From: Chloroflexota bacterium
Lineage (GTDB): Bacteria > Chloroflexota > Dehalococcoidia > UBA2979
DNA: 50,435 nucleotides
Assembly: GCA_947472995.1 (NCBI GenBank)
Contig: CANJBO010000012.1
Location: 1 to 50,435 of the forward strand
Direction: 5' to 3'
Shown: one piece after another, positions 1 through 8,021 of the stretch
Layout of the letters: each line of letters begins with the position of its first letter
Numbering within the stretch: position 1 is the first letter of the stretch
Made by a program: the position numbers and the translations under genes
The notes under the pieces: generated by a model
Database searches by the model: none
What the model was told of the DNA's origin: nothing
What the model saw: only the letters and a program-made list of their open reading frames with translations

Positions 1-156
1 AACACCACGCTCCTGCAGGAGCGCGAGCTCATCCTCGAGGCGCGCCAGAAGGGCTTCGAGGGCGACCCGTGCGAGGAGTGCGGCCAGCTGATGATGGTGC
101 GCAACGGCACCTGCCTGAAGTGCATGAACTGCGGCGCGACGAGCGGCTGCAGCTAG
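1..156 (+). CDS. nrdJ: Vitamin B12-dependent (class II) ribonucleotide reductase, C-terminal end only
   Basis: Only the last 51 codons are inside the window, entered in frame from the left edge. They end in a Cys-rich tail with CEECG near the middle and CLKCMNCG followed by a short Gly/Ser/Cys end. This zinc-ribbon-like tail, with a Gly-Asp-Pro-Cys lead-in, is characteristic of the adenosylcobalamin-dependent NrdJ family, whose terminal cysteines re-reduce the active-site disulfide. The enzyme converts ribonucleotides to deoxyribonucleotides in the cytoplasm. A strong hairpin terminator follows 32 bases after the stop, so this is the end of its transcript. The catalytic domain lies outside the window, so the call rests on the tail alone. 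Confidence 0.85.
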   Translation, partial: NTTLLQERELILEARQKGFEGDPCEECGQLMMVRNGTCLKCMNCGATSGCS

Positions 157-188
157 CACCCACGACGACCTGGATCGATCTGAGCGCG

Positions 189-219
189 CGGAGGGGGAGG
201 CCTAGGGCCTCCCCCTCCG
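189..219. terminator. Bidirectional hairpin terminator after nrdJ
   Basis: A perfect 14-bp stem (189-202 with 206-219) closes a 3-base loop. It lies between the nrdJ stop at 156 and the convergent surface-protein gene ending at 245, so it can serve both. No strong T run follows. Confidence 0.75.
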
Positions 220-244
220 TCTGTGTGCGATGCCCTCGACAGGA

Positions 245-1303
245 TCAGGCTCTGCGCGACGACTGGCGCGCCGCGCGCGGTCGCGTGGCGCGTCGGACCA
301 TGACGACCGCAGCGGCCAGCATGCCGAGGGCGATCATCGGAGCGGCCAACGATTGCGACGTGCTCTCGAGGCCGGCGTTACCCGTGGGACCGGGCTGCGG
401 CGGCCGCACGATGCCCGGGGGGCCGCTGACCGTCACCGGGGGCGTCACGACTGGCGGCTGGATCTGCGACGGCAACGGCGGGAGCGACCCCGTCGGCGGG
501 AGCGCCACCCCTGGCGTACCGGGCAGCACCGGCGTACCTGGCGGCGGCGTCGCCGTCAGCGGTGTCATCGGCACCGGAGTCGGGGTCGGGGTGGTGCTCA
601 CCAGCGCCGGAGGCGTCGGCGTCGAGGTCGGTGTCGGCGTGGTGTTCACCACCCCCGGCGGCGTCGAGGTCGGCGTCGGAGTCGTGTTCACCACGGCCGG
701 CGGCGTCGAGGTCGGCACCGGGGTCGGCGTGGTGTTCACGACGGCCGGCGGCGTCGAGGTCGGAGTCGGATTCGTGTTCACGACGGCCGGCGGAGTCGGC
801 GTGCCGCTTCCGTGGAAGGTGTTCGTGATCGTGCACGTGTGGGACTCGTCCAGCACGATCACGACCGTCCCGCTCGCATCACACGCGCCCGAGAACGTCG
901 CCGTGTACCCCGTCGGAGCCCCCGTCTCGGTGATCGTGTACGTGCCCGCCTCGAGGCTGAACGACACACCGGACGTGCTCGCCGCCTTCGGCGAACCGCC
1001 TGTCTCGGCGCCTCCACGCTTCGCGTGGATCGTGAAGTCACCGGCCGTGGCCGTGCCGCCCACGACACGCTTGACCACGGTCAAGGTGTCAGTCCAGGCG
1101 TAGGCGGGCTGCGGGCGCATGGCGCCTACGCCCGCCGCGACAAGCGTGGCGATCGAGATCACCATCGTCGTGATCCCCAGCGTACGTAAGCGAAATCGGT
1201 GTGGACGTGCAGTGATGATGGCTTCCTGTCCTGCTGCCCTGCATTGGATCAACCGTATTTCGGGAGATGGCGAGGCACAGTAGAGAAGGCATTCAACGCT
1301 CAT
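245..1303 (-). CDS. Membrane-anchored surface protein with prealbumin-like domain and Thr/Pro repeats
   Basis: The 352-residue product has a hydrophobic N-terminal signal segment (about 44-69, ending in AYA). Next comes a beta-rich domain (about 73-162) that starts TLTVVKRVVGG and holds the pattern SLEAGTYTITETGAP, typical of SpaA/prealbumin-like modules of surface proteins. Two Cys (about 131 and 157) could form a disulfide. A Thr/Pro linker with five near-repeats (about 165-245) and a Pro-rich stretch follow, then a membrane segment (about 319-336) and an Arg-rich cytoplasmic tail. This reads as an exported, C-terminally anchored stalk. An LPPTG string occurs about 50 residues before the membrane segment, too far for a normal sortase signal. 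The start is uncertain: the ATG at 1303 has no clear ribosome site and leaves a long N-region; a TTG start lies nearer the signal segment. Role unknown, possibly adhesion or cell envelope. Confidence 0.7.
   Translation of the reverse strand: MSVECLLYCASPSPEIRLIQCRAAGQEAIITARPHRFRLRTLGITTMVISIATLVAAGVGAMRPQPAYAWTDTLTVVKRVVGGTATAGDFTIHAKRGGAETGGSPKAASTSGVSFSLEAGTYTITETGAPTGYTATFSGACDASGTVVIVLDESHTCTITNTFHGSGTPTPPAVVNTNPTPTSTPPAVVNTTPTPVPTSTPPAVVNTTPTPTSTPPGVVNTTPTPTSTPTPPALVSTTPTPTPVPMTPLTATPPPGTPVLPGTPGVALPPTGSLPPLPSQIQPPVVTPPVTVSGPPGIVRPPQPGPTGNAGLESTSQSLAAPMIALGMLAAAVVMVRRATRPRAARQSSRRA
583..800. repeat. In-frame minisatellite encoding Thr/Pro repeats
   Basis: Five imperfect direct repeats of about 42-48 bases inside the surface-protein gene encode variants of PPAVVNTTPTPTST. 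Unit lengths differ by multiples of three, so the frame is kept. Such arrays commonly change copy number, which would change stalk length. Confidence 0.8.
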
Positions 1304-1309
1304 CCCAAG

Positions 1310-1347
1310 CGAGTGAATTCGAGTTGAACCCGAGTGAAGACGAGGGG
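1310..1347. promoter_or_regulatory. Four phased direct repeats (CGAGTGAA type)
   Basis: CGAGTGAA at 1310-1317, CGAGTTGAA at 1320, CGAGTGAA at 1331 and CGAGGGG at 1341 start 10-11 bp apart, one helical turn each. They sit directly upstream of the minus-strand surface-protein start and in the divergent gap to the OsmC gene. They may be regulator sites; no known box was recognised. Confidence 0.35.
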
Positions 1348-1513
1348 TGAGTCATTACGAACGACGATGCACACACGTGCATGCGTCCGCGAACGCGTGA
1401 ATGCATCCGCATGGCACAACGAACGAAGTCGCGAACACACACACGTAACGTGCACGGCGACGCGTGCTGTAAGGTGACGCCTATACCAACCGCAGCTCTT
1501 GAAGGAGACACGC

Positions 1514-1960
1514 ATGGCCGACATCACGCGCACCTCGACCGCCGTCTGGGACGGGACGCTCACGCAGGGGAGCGGGACGTTCACCGTCGGCACCGGGGCG
1601 ATCGCGGAGCAGGCGGTGTCGTGGGCCGCGCGGACCGAGGCGCCCGGCGGGAAGACCAGCCCCGAGGAACTGCTCGCCGCGGCGCACGCCAGCTGCTACG
1701 CGATGGCGTTCTCGGCGACGCTCGGCGGGAACGACGCGCCGCCGGAGCGGCTCACGGTGACCTCGGTCGTCACGTTCGCGCCGAAGGACGGCGGCGGGTT
1801 CCGCGTCGCGAGCAGCGCGCTCACCGTGCGCGGCAAGGTGCCGGGGATCGACCAGGCGCGCTTCGGCGAGCTGGCGAAGATGGGCGAGGCGGGCTGCCCC
1901 ATCTCGAACGCGCTGCGCGGCAACGTCGAGATCACCGTCGAGGCGATCCTCGAGGCGTAG
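1514..1960 (+). CDS. OsmC/Ohr family peroxiredoxin
   Basis: The 148-residue product matches the OsmC fold over its full length. It begins with a Thr/Trp-rich strand segment, then SPEELLAAAHASCYAMAFS with the first catalytic Cys, and later GEAGCPISNALRGN with the second Cys. In this family the two thiols reduce organic hydroperoxides in the cytoplasm. The ATG at 1514 is preferred over an upstream in-frame ATG at 1499 because GAAGGAG lies at the right spacing before it. It appears monocistronic. The upstream gap (1304-1513) is less GC-rich than the genes and probably holds divergent promoters for this gene and the surface-protein gene. Confidence 0.9.
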   Translation: MADITRTSTAVWDGTLTQGSGTFTVGTGAIAEQAVSWAARTEAPGGKTSPEELLAAAHASCYAMAFSATLGGNDAPPERLTVTSVVTFAPKDGGGFRVASSALTVRGKVPGIDQARFGELAKMGEAGCPISNALRGNVEITVEAILEA

Positions 1961-2090
1961 CCCCGATCTTGAGTCGCAGCGAACAGGGGGCGCTCGGTTC
2001 GTGCGGTCTGTCACGACCGACCTCGACGTTACGGGCACACTTGGGCGCGAGCATGCCGGCGCCCAGCCCGGACCGACGAGGAGGTGGGAC

Positions 2091-2906
2091 ATGGCCTTCG
2101 AAGAGCGACCGTTCCTGTATGTCGTGCGGGCGGATCCGCCGCCCGGCGCCGAGGCAGAGGCGGCGTGGAACGACTGGTACACGATGCACGTCGCGGATGT
2201 GACGACCCGGCCGGGGATCATCCGCGGGTATCGATACCAGGCGGTGTGGGGGCCCTCGGACCAGCCGACCTACATGGCGGTATACGAGGTGGCTGACGAG
2301 GCGGCGCTCGATCAGGCCACGATCGCGAACCCCACCGGCCACCTGCCGGTGGACCACCAGTACCACGGCCCGCGCAGCACCACGGGGCGCAACTCGCGCA
2401 TGGCGTACCAGCGCGTCGGCCCGGAGCCCGAGTGGTCGCGGCGACCGCTGCGGCCGTACCAGGCGGAGTCGTCACCGGCGAAGGCGATCATGATGCCGGC
2501 CCAGAACCGCGCCGAGTCGTCCGGCTCGTTCGAGGACCGCCAGTTCCTGTACGTCGTGCGGATGGACCTCCTGAACCGGGAGGTCGAGGCGGACTTCAAC
2601 CGCTGGTACAACATGCACGTCGAGGACGTCTGCACGCGGCCCGGCATCGAGCAGGGGTTCCGCTACCAGGCGGTCTTCGGTCCGACCGAGCAGGCGCAGC
2701 ACATGGCGATCTACGAACTGGCCGACGAGGCCGCAATCGAGCAGGCGATCATCCCCAACCCGCTGGGCCACCTGCCGCCGGAGCGGCAGTGGAACGGCCC
2801 CGCCGGGTCGATGGGGAACACGTCGCGCATGGTCTTCCAGCGCATCGGTCCCGAGCCCGAGTGGGCGGCCCGCCCGGTGCTGCCGTTCCGGTCGAACGAG
2901 GCGTAG
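2091..2906 (+). CDS. Tandem-duplicated dimeric alpha/beta-barrel protein
   Basis: The 271-residue protein is two copies of one domain (about 1-120 and 142-265). Both contain FLYVVR, W/YxxMHVxDVxTRPGI, YRYQAV and, near the end, SRMxxQRxGPEPEW. The layout resembles dimeric alpha/beta-barrel (EthD/DUF-type) proteins, in which two subunits normally pair; here a fusion would give an internal pseudo-dimer. No catalytic residues can be assigned with confidence. The ATG at 2091 follows GAGGAGG, so the open frame further upstream is not needed. Function unknown; by fold, perhaps an oxidoreductase or an enzyme of aromatic or polyketide-like substrates. A hairpin terminator lies just downstream, shared with the convergent aldolase gene. 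Confidence 0.7.
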   Translation: MAFEERPFLYVVRADPPPGAEAEAAWNDWYTMHVADVTTRPGIIRGYRYQAVWGPSDQPTYMAVYEVADEAALDQATIANPTGHLPVDHQYHGPRSTTGRNSRMAYQRVGPEPEWSRRPLRPYQAESSPAKAIMMPAQNRAESSGSFEDRQFLYVVRMDLLNREVEADFNRWYNMHVEDVCTRPGIEQGFRYQAVFGPTEQAQHMAIYELADEAAIEQAIIPNPLGHLPPERQWNGPAGSMGNTSRMVFQRIGPEPEWAARPVLPFRSNEA

Positions 2907-2937
2907 TCGAGCACGACAGCAACACGTGCAGCACGCT

Positions 2938-2966
2938 GAGGGCGCCGCCGTGGTGGCGACGCCCTC
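2938..2966. terminator. Hairpin terminator between convergent genes
   Basis: GAGGGCG at 2938-2944 pairs with CGCCCTC at 2960-2966, with a further 4-bp inner stem. It lies between the stop at 2906 and the aldolase stop at 2982 and may act in both directions. Confidence 0.6.
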
Positions 2967-2981
2967 GGATGATCGTCGCGG

Positions 2982-3797
2982 CTAGACCGTCTCGATCGTG
3001 TCGCGCGCGGTAGGGGCGGCGCCGCCGCCGGCCTGGCGCAGCGTCGCGAACTGCTCCTGCATCGCCGTCTGCATGAAGCGGCCGTCCGAGCTGTGCAGCA
3101 CGAACCGCGCGCCGATCTCGATCGAGGCGAGCGAGTCCGTCACGTTCTGGTGGTGCACCATGACCGGGATGCCTCGCGCCTCCGAGCGCGCGACGACGTC
3201 GCGGATCACGTCCAGGTACACCGGGTTCTTGGTCTCGTCCGGGATGCCGAGCGACGTGGTCATGTCGTTCGGGCCGATGAAGATGCCGTCGATGCCCGGC
3301 ACGTCGAGGATCGCGTCCAGGTTCTGCTGTGCCGGCACGCTCTCGATCCCGACGATGACGATGCTTTCCTTGCGACGCTCCGACAGGTACTCCTTCGTGC
3401 GCTCGCTCGGGAAGACGCCCTCCGCGGTGGCGCGGCGCAGGTACTCGCCCTTCAGGGGGTGCCACTTCGCCGTGCCGACGGTCTCCTGGACCTCCTCGAC
3501 GGTTTCGCAGTACGGGACGAGGACGCCCGCCGCGCCGGCGTCGAGGGCCATCGCGACCCAGTGCGACATGGGCACGGGGACGCGCACGATCGGCGTGATG
3601 TTGATCTCGCGCAGCATGCCGCAGAGCTCCTGGATCTCCTTGCGGTCCCGGGAGCCGTGCTCGCTGTCGATCACGACGTAGTCCAGCGTGCTGCCGGCAA
3701 GCGCGCTCTTGAAGCGAGTCGTGCCCATCGCCGAGAGCATGCACCCGTAGACCATGCCGCCGCTCTTCAGGCGCTCTTTCAACTCGATCGCGTTCAT
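2982..3797 (-). CDS. HpcH/HpaI aldolase family protein
   Basis: The 271-residue product has the family signatures in order: an early GxxL strand, VVIDSEHGS, VRVPVPMSHWVAMALDAGA with VLVP, GIESVPAQQNLDAI and IFIGPNDMT. In this (beta/alpha)8 family the Glu of GIES and a downstream Asp hold a divalent metal, and the enzyme cleaves or forms 2-keto-3-hydroxy acids from pyruvate and an aldehyde in the cytoplasm. The substrate cannot be read from sequence; relatives act on 2,4-dihydroxyhept-2-enedioate or sugar-derived keto acids. Start at 3797: GGAG lies 6-9 bases upstream. It stands alone on this strand, so context does not identify a pathway. Confidence 0.85.
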   Translation of the reverse strand: MNAIELKERLKSGGMVYGCMLSAMGTTRFKSALAGSTLDYVVIDSEHGSRDRKEIQELCGMLREINITPIVRVPVPMSHWVAMALDAGAAGVLVPYCETVEEVQETVGTAKWHPLKGEYLRRATAEGVFPSERTKEYLSERRKESIVIVGIESVPAQQNLDAILDVPGIDGIFIGPNDMTTSLGIPDETKNPVYLDVIRDVVARSEARGIPVMVHHQNVTDSLASIEIGARFVLHSSDGRFMQTAMQEQFATLRQAGGGAAPTARDTIETV

Positions 3798-3951
3798 GGG
3801 CACTCCTGCCGGCTGCGCGTCATCGACGCGGGCCGATGATAGGCCCCGCGCCCCGGATTTCAAGGCGCGCGAGGCGCCCGCGGTCTGGCAGGCAACGGCC
3901 CGATGCGGGATGGTAGAAGGACGAACCCCCACCATCCGACGAAGGACCACC

Positions 3952-5123
3952 ATGCAGAGCGAACCGACGAGGACAAGGGGCAGGGGCTGGCGGTCGTGGG
4001 GGCGATCCTCGTGGCCGGCGCGTGGCTCTGGGGCGCGGCCGCGCTTGCGGCGCCGATCGCCGACGCCGAGTACGTCGGCGTCACGTCCGACCTCGCCGTG
4101 TTCAAGCTCGGCATCGTCGAGGGCAGCGAGGGCGTGACCACCATCGAGATCGGCCCTGCCAGCTCGGCGTTCACCTACTCCTGCTACGCCAGCGGCACGA
4201 TCAACCCGACGGGACTGGCGTTCACCCGCGCCGGGCTCCAGCGCGCGGCCGGCGACGAGGAGATCTTCGATCCGGCGACCGGCGAGACGCGCTTCCTCCG
4301 GATCTCGGGGAACGAGTACCGCGCGGGCGTCGTCACGGGCAGCCTCTCGATCTCCGGCGTCGCGAACGACGAGGGCGTCACGTGCGCGCCGCGCTCGTTC
4401 ACGTGGGCCGCAGTCGCGCGCACCACGGACGAGGCGCCGCGCCTCGGCGTCGCGTTCAAGGCGACGGTGTTCGCCGGCGAGACGTTCGGGGGGCTGCGCG
4501 CCTCCGGGACCGCTTCGTTCTCCACGACTGCCGAGGGGGCGGTGACGGGCTTCATGGTCGCGCCCACGGAGGCGTGCGCCGCGACCAACCTCTCGTCGCT
4601 GTCGACACCGCTCGAGGCGGGCAGCGCCTCGCTGTTCGAGGCGAGGGACGCGACGACGGAGACGGCCTACGCGCGCTACCGCCTCGCGATCACCGGTGGG
4701 AACGCGGTCGGCGTCTTCGCGATCGACCGGGACCGGGTGGGCTGTCGGCCCCTGACCGGCGTACTCGTCGCGCAGGAGGCGATGGCCACCCCGACACCGA
4801 CCGCCACCGCGACGGCGACCTCGACCGGCACGGCCACGCCCACCCCGATCGTCACGCCGACGCCGACGGGACGCTTCGCGGCGCCGCCGGTGTTCCCGCC
4901 GTCCGGGCCGCGACTCGCGCAGGTGGTGTTCCTGGGCGGCACGATCACCCAGCTGGACACGGCGCTCACCTCGAACAACGCGAACGGCGCGTGGGCACAG
5001 ACCTCGACGGGCGTGTTCTACCTGTACATCGTCGGGGCGCCGGCGTTCGTGAACGCCCCGTTCCTGCAGGCGTTCCCGAACGGGTTCGCGTCCACGACCG
5101 CGCTGACGATCGTCGGGCGCTGA
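3952..5123 (+). CDS. Secreted protein with Thr/Pro linker; probable frameshift in the signal-peptide region
   Basis: The ATG at 3952 has a good ribosome site (GAAGGA) and begins a basic n-region (MQSEPTRTRGRGWRS), but in a different frame from the hydrophobic core (GAILVAGAWLWGAAALAAP) and the rest of the protein. One added G in the run at 3998-4002 would join them into a normal signal peptide. Without it, an in-frame ATG at 3903 or a GTG at 3996 would have to be used. The mature part has a beta-rich domain of about 240 residues with several Cys, then a Thr/Pro linker. It ends in a compact domain of about 70 residues containing NGAWAQTSTGVFYLYIVGAP, which resembles C-terminal modules I associate with Chloroflexota exoproteins. 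Function unknown; exported. Confidence 0.6.
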
Positions 5124-5150
5124 CGTACCCCACGAGGGGCGCGCGCGAGG

Positions 5151-5543
5151 CTACTCGTGCGGGCGCTCCTCCGACAGCAGGATCAGCGCCCCGCCGGCCG
5201 AGGCCGGGTGGATGACGCGCGTCCCGCCGATCGGCACGGGCATCCGCACGCCGCGCTCCCGCAGGCCCTCGGCGGTCTCATCGAGGTTGTCGGCCTGCAT
5301 GGCGACCAGGTAGATGCCGTCACCGTGGCGCTGGAGGTGCTTGTACCAGGGGCCGACCTCGTCGGTCGGGGTGAGGATGTTCACGCTCTGGTGGTCGCCG
5401 AACTCGATGCGGGCGAGCTTGTAGCCGCGCGCCGGCATGTCCGGGTAGACGACTTTGTCGGTGTTGAAGATCTTCTTGTACTGCTCGATGCCCGCTTCCC
5501 AGTCGGCAACGATCACATCGAAGTGGTCCAGTCGGGTGATCAT
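5151..5543 (-). CDS. VOC (glyoxalase/bleomycin resistance) superfamily protein
   Basis: The 130-residue product has the paired beta-alpha-beta-beta-beta layout of vicinal-oxygen-chelate proteins. It starts MITRLDHFDVIVAD with a probable metal-binding His7 and has the GDGIYLVAMQADNLDE turn seen in methylmalonyl-CoA epimerase relatives. In epimerases that turn normally carries another His ligand (HHIAF); here it is Tyr, and the final Glu ligand is also not obvious, so metal binding and activity may differ. Start at 5543: GAGGAG lies just upstream. It is convergent with the secreted-protein gene and in the same direction as the Crp/Fnr gene, 92 bases downstream of that gene. Confidence 0.75.
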   Translation of the reverse strand: MITRLDHFDVIVADWEAGIEQYKKIFNTDKVVYPDMPARGYKLARIEFGDHQSVNILTPTDEVGPWYKHLQRHGDGIYLVAMQADNLDETAEGLRERGVRMPVPIGGTRVIHPASAGGALILLSEERPHE

Positions 5544-5635
5544 GCGTCTCTCCTCGCGCGTATCGGTCGTCTGCAGCGCGCAGTGTACCGGAGCGAGACG
5601 CCCCACGCGGGTGGGACGGAGACGGAGTCGAGGCG

Positions 5636-6421
5636 CTAGATCGAGCCCTCGGACTGGACGAGGTCGGCGGTCTGCTGACGCACGACCGCGTAGCACTCGC
5701 ACGCCAGCTCCTCGAGGCCGGGACGGTCGAGGATGATGATGCGGCTGCGGCTGACGGCGACCAGCCCGGCGCGGTCCAGCCCGCGCAGCGCGACGGTCAC
5801 GCTGGGACGGTATGCGCCCAGCATCTGCGCCAGGAACTCCTGCGTGAGCGTCAGCTCCAGCGAGGCGGTTCGGTCGCAGACCATGAGCAGCCAGCGGGCG
5901 GCGCGCGCGGCCAGCTCGTGGAAGCGGTTGCACGCCGCCGACTGTGACGTCAGGAGGTGCGCGGCGAGGTTGTAGCGGACGACGAGCTGCGCGAGCGCGG
6001 GGCTCTCCGCGACGTGGGCCTTGAACGCCTCCGGGGTCATCAGGAGCGCGGGGCCGCCCGCCTGGACGATGGTCCGCCACGGAGCGCCCTCGACCCCGGC
6101 CGCGTGCCAGCTGCCGACGACGCCCTCGTTCCCGATGAGCACCGCCTCGACCGACCCGCCCTCGGACGTGCCAGTCACCAGTGACACCACGCCGCCGGTG
6201 GGGAAGACGATGTGCCGCAACACCTCGCCGGGATTGGCGAGCAGCGTTGACTGGACGAGGATGGTCGGGACGAGGTCATCGATCAGGCGGCGACGATCCG
6301 GCTCCGGGAGCGCGCGCAGGATCTGATTGTTCGTCAGCTCGTTCGAAGCGTCGGCCAAGCATCCCCCTCGGTCGCCCGCAGTCAGGTTGATCGAGCCGCC
6401 CTGGTTGTTGTGTGCCGTCAC
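5636..6421 (-). CDS. Crp/Fnr family transcriptional regulator
   Basis: The 261-residue protein has an N-terminal cyclic-nucleotide-binding-type beta-barrel (about 30-150; LANPGEVLRHIVFPTGGVVSL) and a C-terminal winged helix (about 170-235; LTQEFLAQMLGAYRPSVTVA as recognition region, then VAVSRSRIIILDRPGLEEL). The cNMP phosphate-binding RS pair is not evident and there is no Fnr-type N-terminal Cys cluster, so the signal is unknown. The start at 6421 is GTG with GGTGAGAG upstream. It is divergent from a CheY-like response regulator at 6546, and a 5-4-5 palindrome lies between them. A stress or redox regulator is plausible, but no target can be named. Confidence 0.85.
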   Translation of the reverse strand: MTAHNNQGGSINLTAGDRGGCLADASNELTNNQILRALPEPDRRRLIDDLVPTILVQSTLLANPGEVLRHIVFPTGGVVSLVTGTSEGGSVEAVLIGNEGVVGSWHAAGVEGAPWRTIVQAGGPALLMTPEAFKAHVAESPALAQLVVRYNLAAHLLTSQSAACNRFHELAARAARWLLMVCDRTASLELTLTQEFLAQMLGAYRPSVTVALRGLDRAGLVAVSRSRIIILDRPGLEELACECYAVVRQQTADLVQSEGSI

Positions 6422-6459
6422 CCTAGTCTCTCACCACCCTTCGGGAAGTAACGGCCAAT

Positions 6460-6473
6460 ACGAATCGTTTCGT
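6460..6473. promoter_or_regulatory. ACGAA-N4-TTCGT palindrome in the divergent promoter region
   Basis: The 5-4-5 inverted repeat has the geometry of Fnr-type operators, though not the bases. It lies between the Crp/Fnr gene and the response-regulator gene. Autoregulation is inference. Confidence 0.35.
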
Positions 6474-6545
6474 TTCTGTAATCACGGGCCCGAGCGGCTG
6501 AAGGTCTGCGCGCATACAGTGAGCATTGGACAACCGGAGGGGCGC

Positions 6546-6931
6546 ATGCGGGTACGAGATCGCATCCTGATCGTTGATGATGACGCGTCCATCCGCGGCA
6601 TGCTGGCGGACGTCTCCTCGACGAGGGCTTCGAGGTCGTGCAGGCCGAGAACGGGAGCGAGGCGCTCGCGCTGGTCGAGGCCGCCCCGCCCGCGATGATC
6701 GTGCTGGACCTGCAGATGCCCGTGATGGACGGCCCGACGTTCTACCGGGAGATCCGGCGGCAGGGGCTGCAGGTCCCGGTCGTCGTCGTCTCGGCGGCGA
6801 ACGCCCTCCACGTGGCGAGCGAGCTGGGGGCGGACGCGGCCCTGGACAAGCCGTTCGACATCGAGCGGCTGATCCAGATCGTCACCGCCCTCCTGTCGGG
6901 CCGCAGTGGGATGCCGGTCCCGGCGAGCTAG
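6546..6931 (+). pseudogene. Single-domain response regulator (CheY-like), broken by a one-base frameshift
   Basis: The frame starting at the ATG at 6546 (GGAGG upstream) gives MRVRDRILIVDDDASIRGML, the first strand and acidic pocket of a receiver domain. The rest is in another frame from about 6614: LLDEGFEVVQAENGSEALAL, MIVLDLQMPVMDG with the phospho-accepting Asp (about residue 55), and ALDKPFD with the conserved Lys. Adding one base after 6613 (GTC CTC CTC instead of GTCTCCTC) restores a complete 128-residue receiver with no output domain. All catalytic residues are intact, so this is either a very recent mutation or a sequence error. It would signal by protein contact. No histidine kinase is adjacent. 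Confidence 0.75.
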
Positions 6932-7806
6932 TCCCGCGCGGGACGCACCGGCGGCGTGCCCAGGAAGCCCTTGATCGCAGAGATGACCGCGGCGGGCTGA
7001 TCGTGGTGCACCCAGTGCCCGGCGTCCTCGACCAGATCGACGCGCGCGTCCGCGAAGTACGACTCCACCGGCTGCCCGTCCCGCATCCGCCGTCGAGGCG
7101 CGCCGTCGCTGCCGATGATGTGCAGCACGGGGGCGGTGATCCCGGCCCAGTACTGGTGGTACTCCTCCGGCGGCACCGGCAGGTCGCTCAGCGCGAACGC
7201 CCACGGGTCGTACTTCCAGGTGAAGCCGCCGTCGATCGCGTGCGCCCCCCACCGGGCGAGGTGCTCCGCCATCTCCGGTTTCAGCCGCGGGTTCGCCTCG
7301 CGCACGCGCTGGACGGCATCCTCGAACTCCCGGTAGACGCGCGTCTCGCGGCGCTCCTGCGCACGCGCTTGCTGCGCCCACTCCCGGAGCCGCTGCGGGC
7401 CGCGCGGGAGCGTCTCCCGCTCGAACCCGCTGCCCTCGATCGCGACGATCCGCTCGAAGCGCTCCGGGAACGCGCCGGCGGTGAGCAGCGTGGCACGCCC
7501 GCCCATCGAGTGCCCGATCACGGAGACACGCCCGCCGAGGAGGTCGATCAGCGCGACCAGGTCGAGGACGAACTCGTTGAGCTCGTAGGTGGAGCCGCGG
7601 GTCCACTCGGAGTCGCCGTGGCCCCGGAGGTCGCAGGCGACCACGCGGTACTGGTCGGCGAACGCCTCCGCGATGCGGTCCCACGAGCGCGAGTGGTCAC
7701 GCAGGCCGTGCACCATGAGCAGAGGCGGCTTGTCGGCGTTGCCCCACACCCAGTACGCCAGCCGCAGGCGTTGCGACTGGTAGAAATGCTGCCACGGCTC
7801 CGCCAT
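6928..7806 (-). CDS. Alpha/beta hydrolase
   Basis: The 292-residue product shows the alpha/beta-hydrolase fold. It has LLMVHGLRDHSRSWD (oxyanion-hole HG), VVACDLRGHGDSEW, the nucleophile elbow GHSMGG and EDAGHWVHHDQP with the catalytic His. The sequence resembles epoxide-hydrolase and haloalkane-dehalogenase-like esterases, but the substrate cannot be inferred. Start at 7806 (MAEPWQHFYQS) follows GAGGAGG; the longer open frame upstream looks non-coding. Its stop overlaps by four bases the end of the convergent response regulator. Cytoplasmic, no signal peptide. Confidence 0.85.
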   Translation of the reverse strand: MAEPWQHFYQSQRLRLAYWVWGNADKPPLLMVHGLRDHSRSWDRIAEAFADQYRVVACDLRGHGDSEWTRGSTYELNEFVLDLVALIDLLGGRVSVIGHSMGGRATLLTAGAFPERFERIVAIEGSGFERETLPRGPQRLREWAQQARAQERRETRVYREFEDAVQRVREANPRLKPEMAEHLARWGAHAIDGGFTWKYDPWAFALSDLPVPPEEYHQYWAGITAPVLHIIGSDGAPRRRMRDGQPVESYFADARVDLVEDAGHWVHHDQPAAVISAIKGFLGTPPVRPARD

Positions 7807-8021
7807 GCGGCCTCCTCGAATGGCGGCGATGGTACCACCGGCCTCCCGCACGAACCCGCGCGCTCGAGGCCGTCGAGGCGCCCCTCGCACGTGCGTCCGA
7901 ACCCGGCGGAGATGGAGCGCGTACGCGGAGCGCCCGTTATGATCGGCCTACCGGGGACGCCTCCGGCCTCCATTCCGCCCCGCGCCACGCTGCGCCGTCC
8001 CATCGCAAGGGGGACCATCGA

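Noticed and set aside
480-520. LPPTG motif in the surface protein as a sortase signal
   Set aside because: It is about 50 residues before the membrane segment, so it lacks the directly adjacent hydrophobic stretch and basic tail of a sortase signal.
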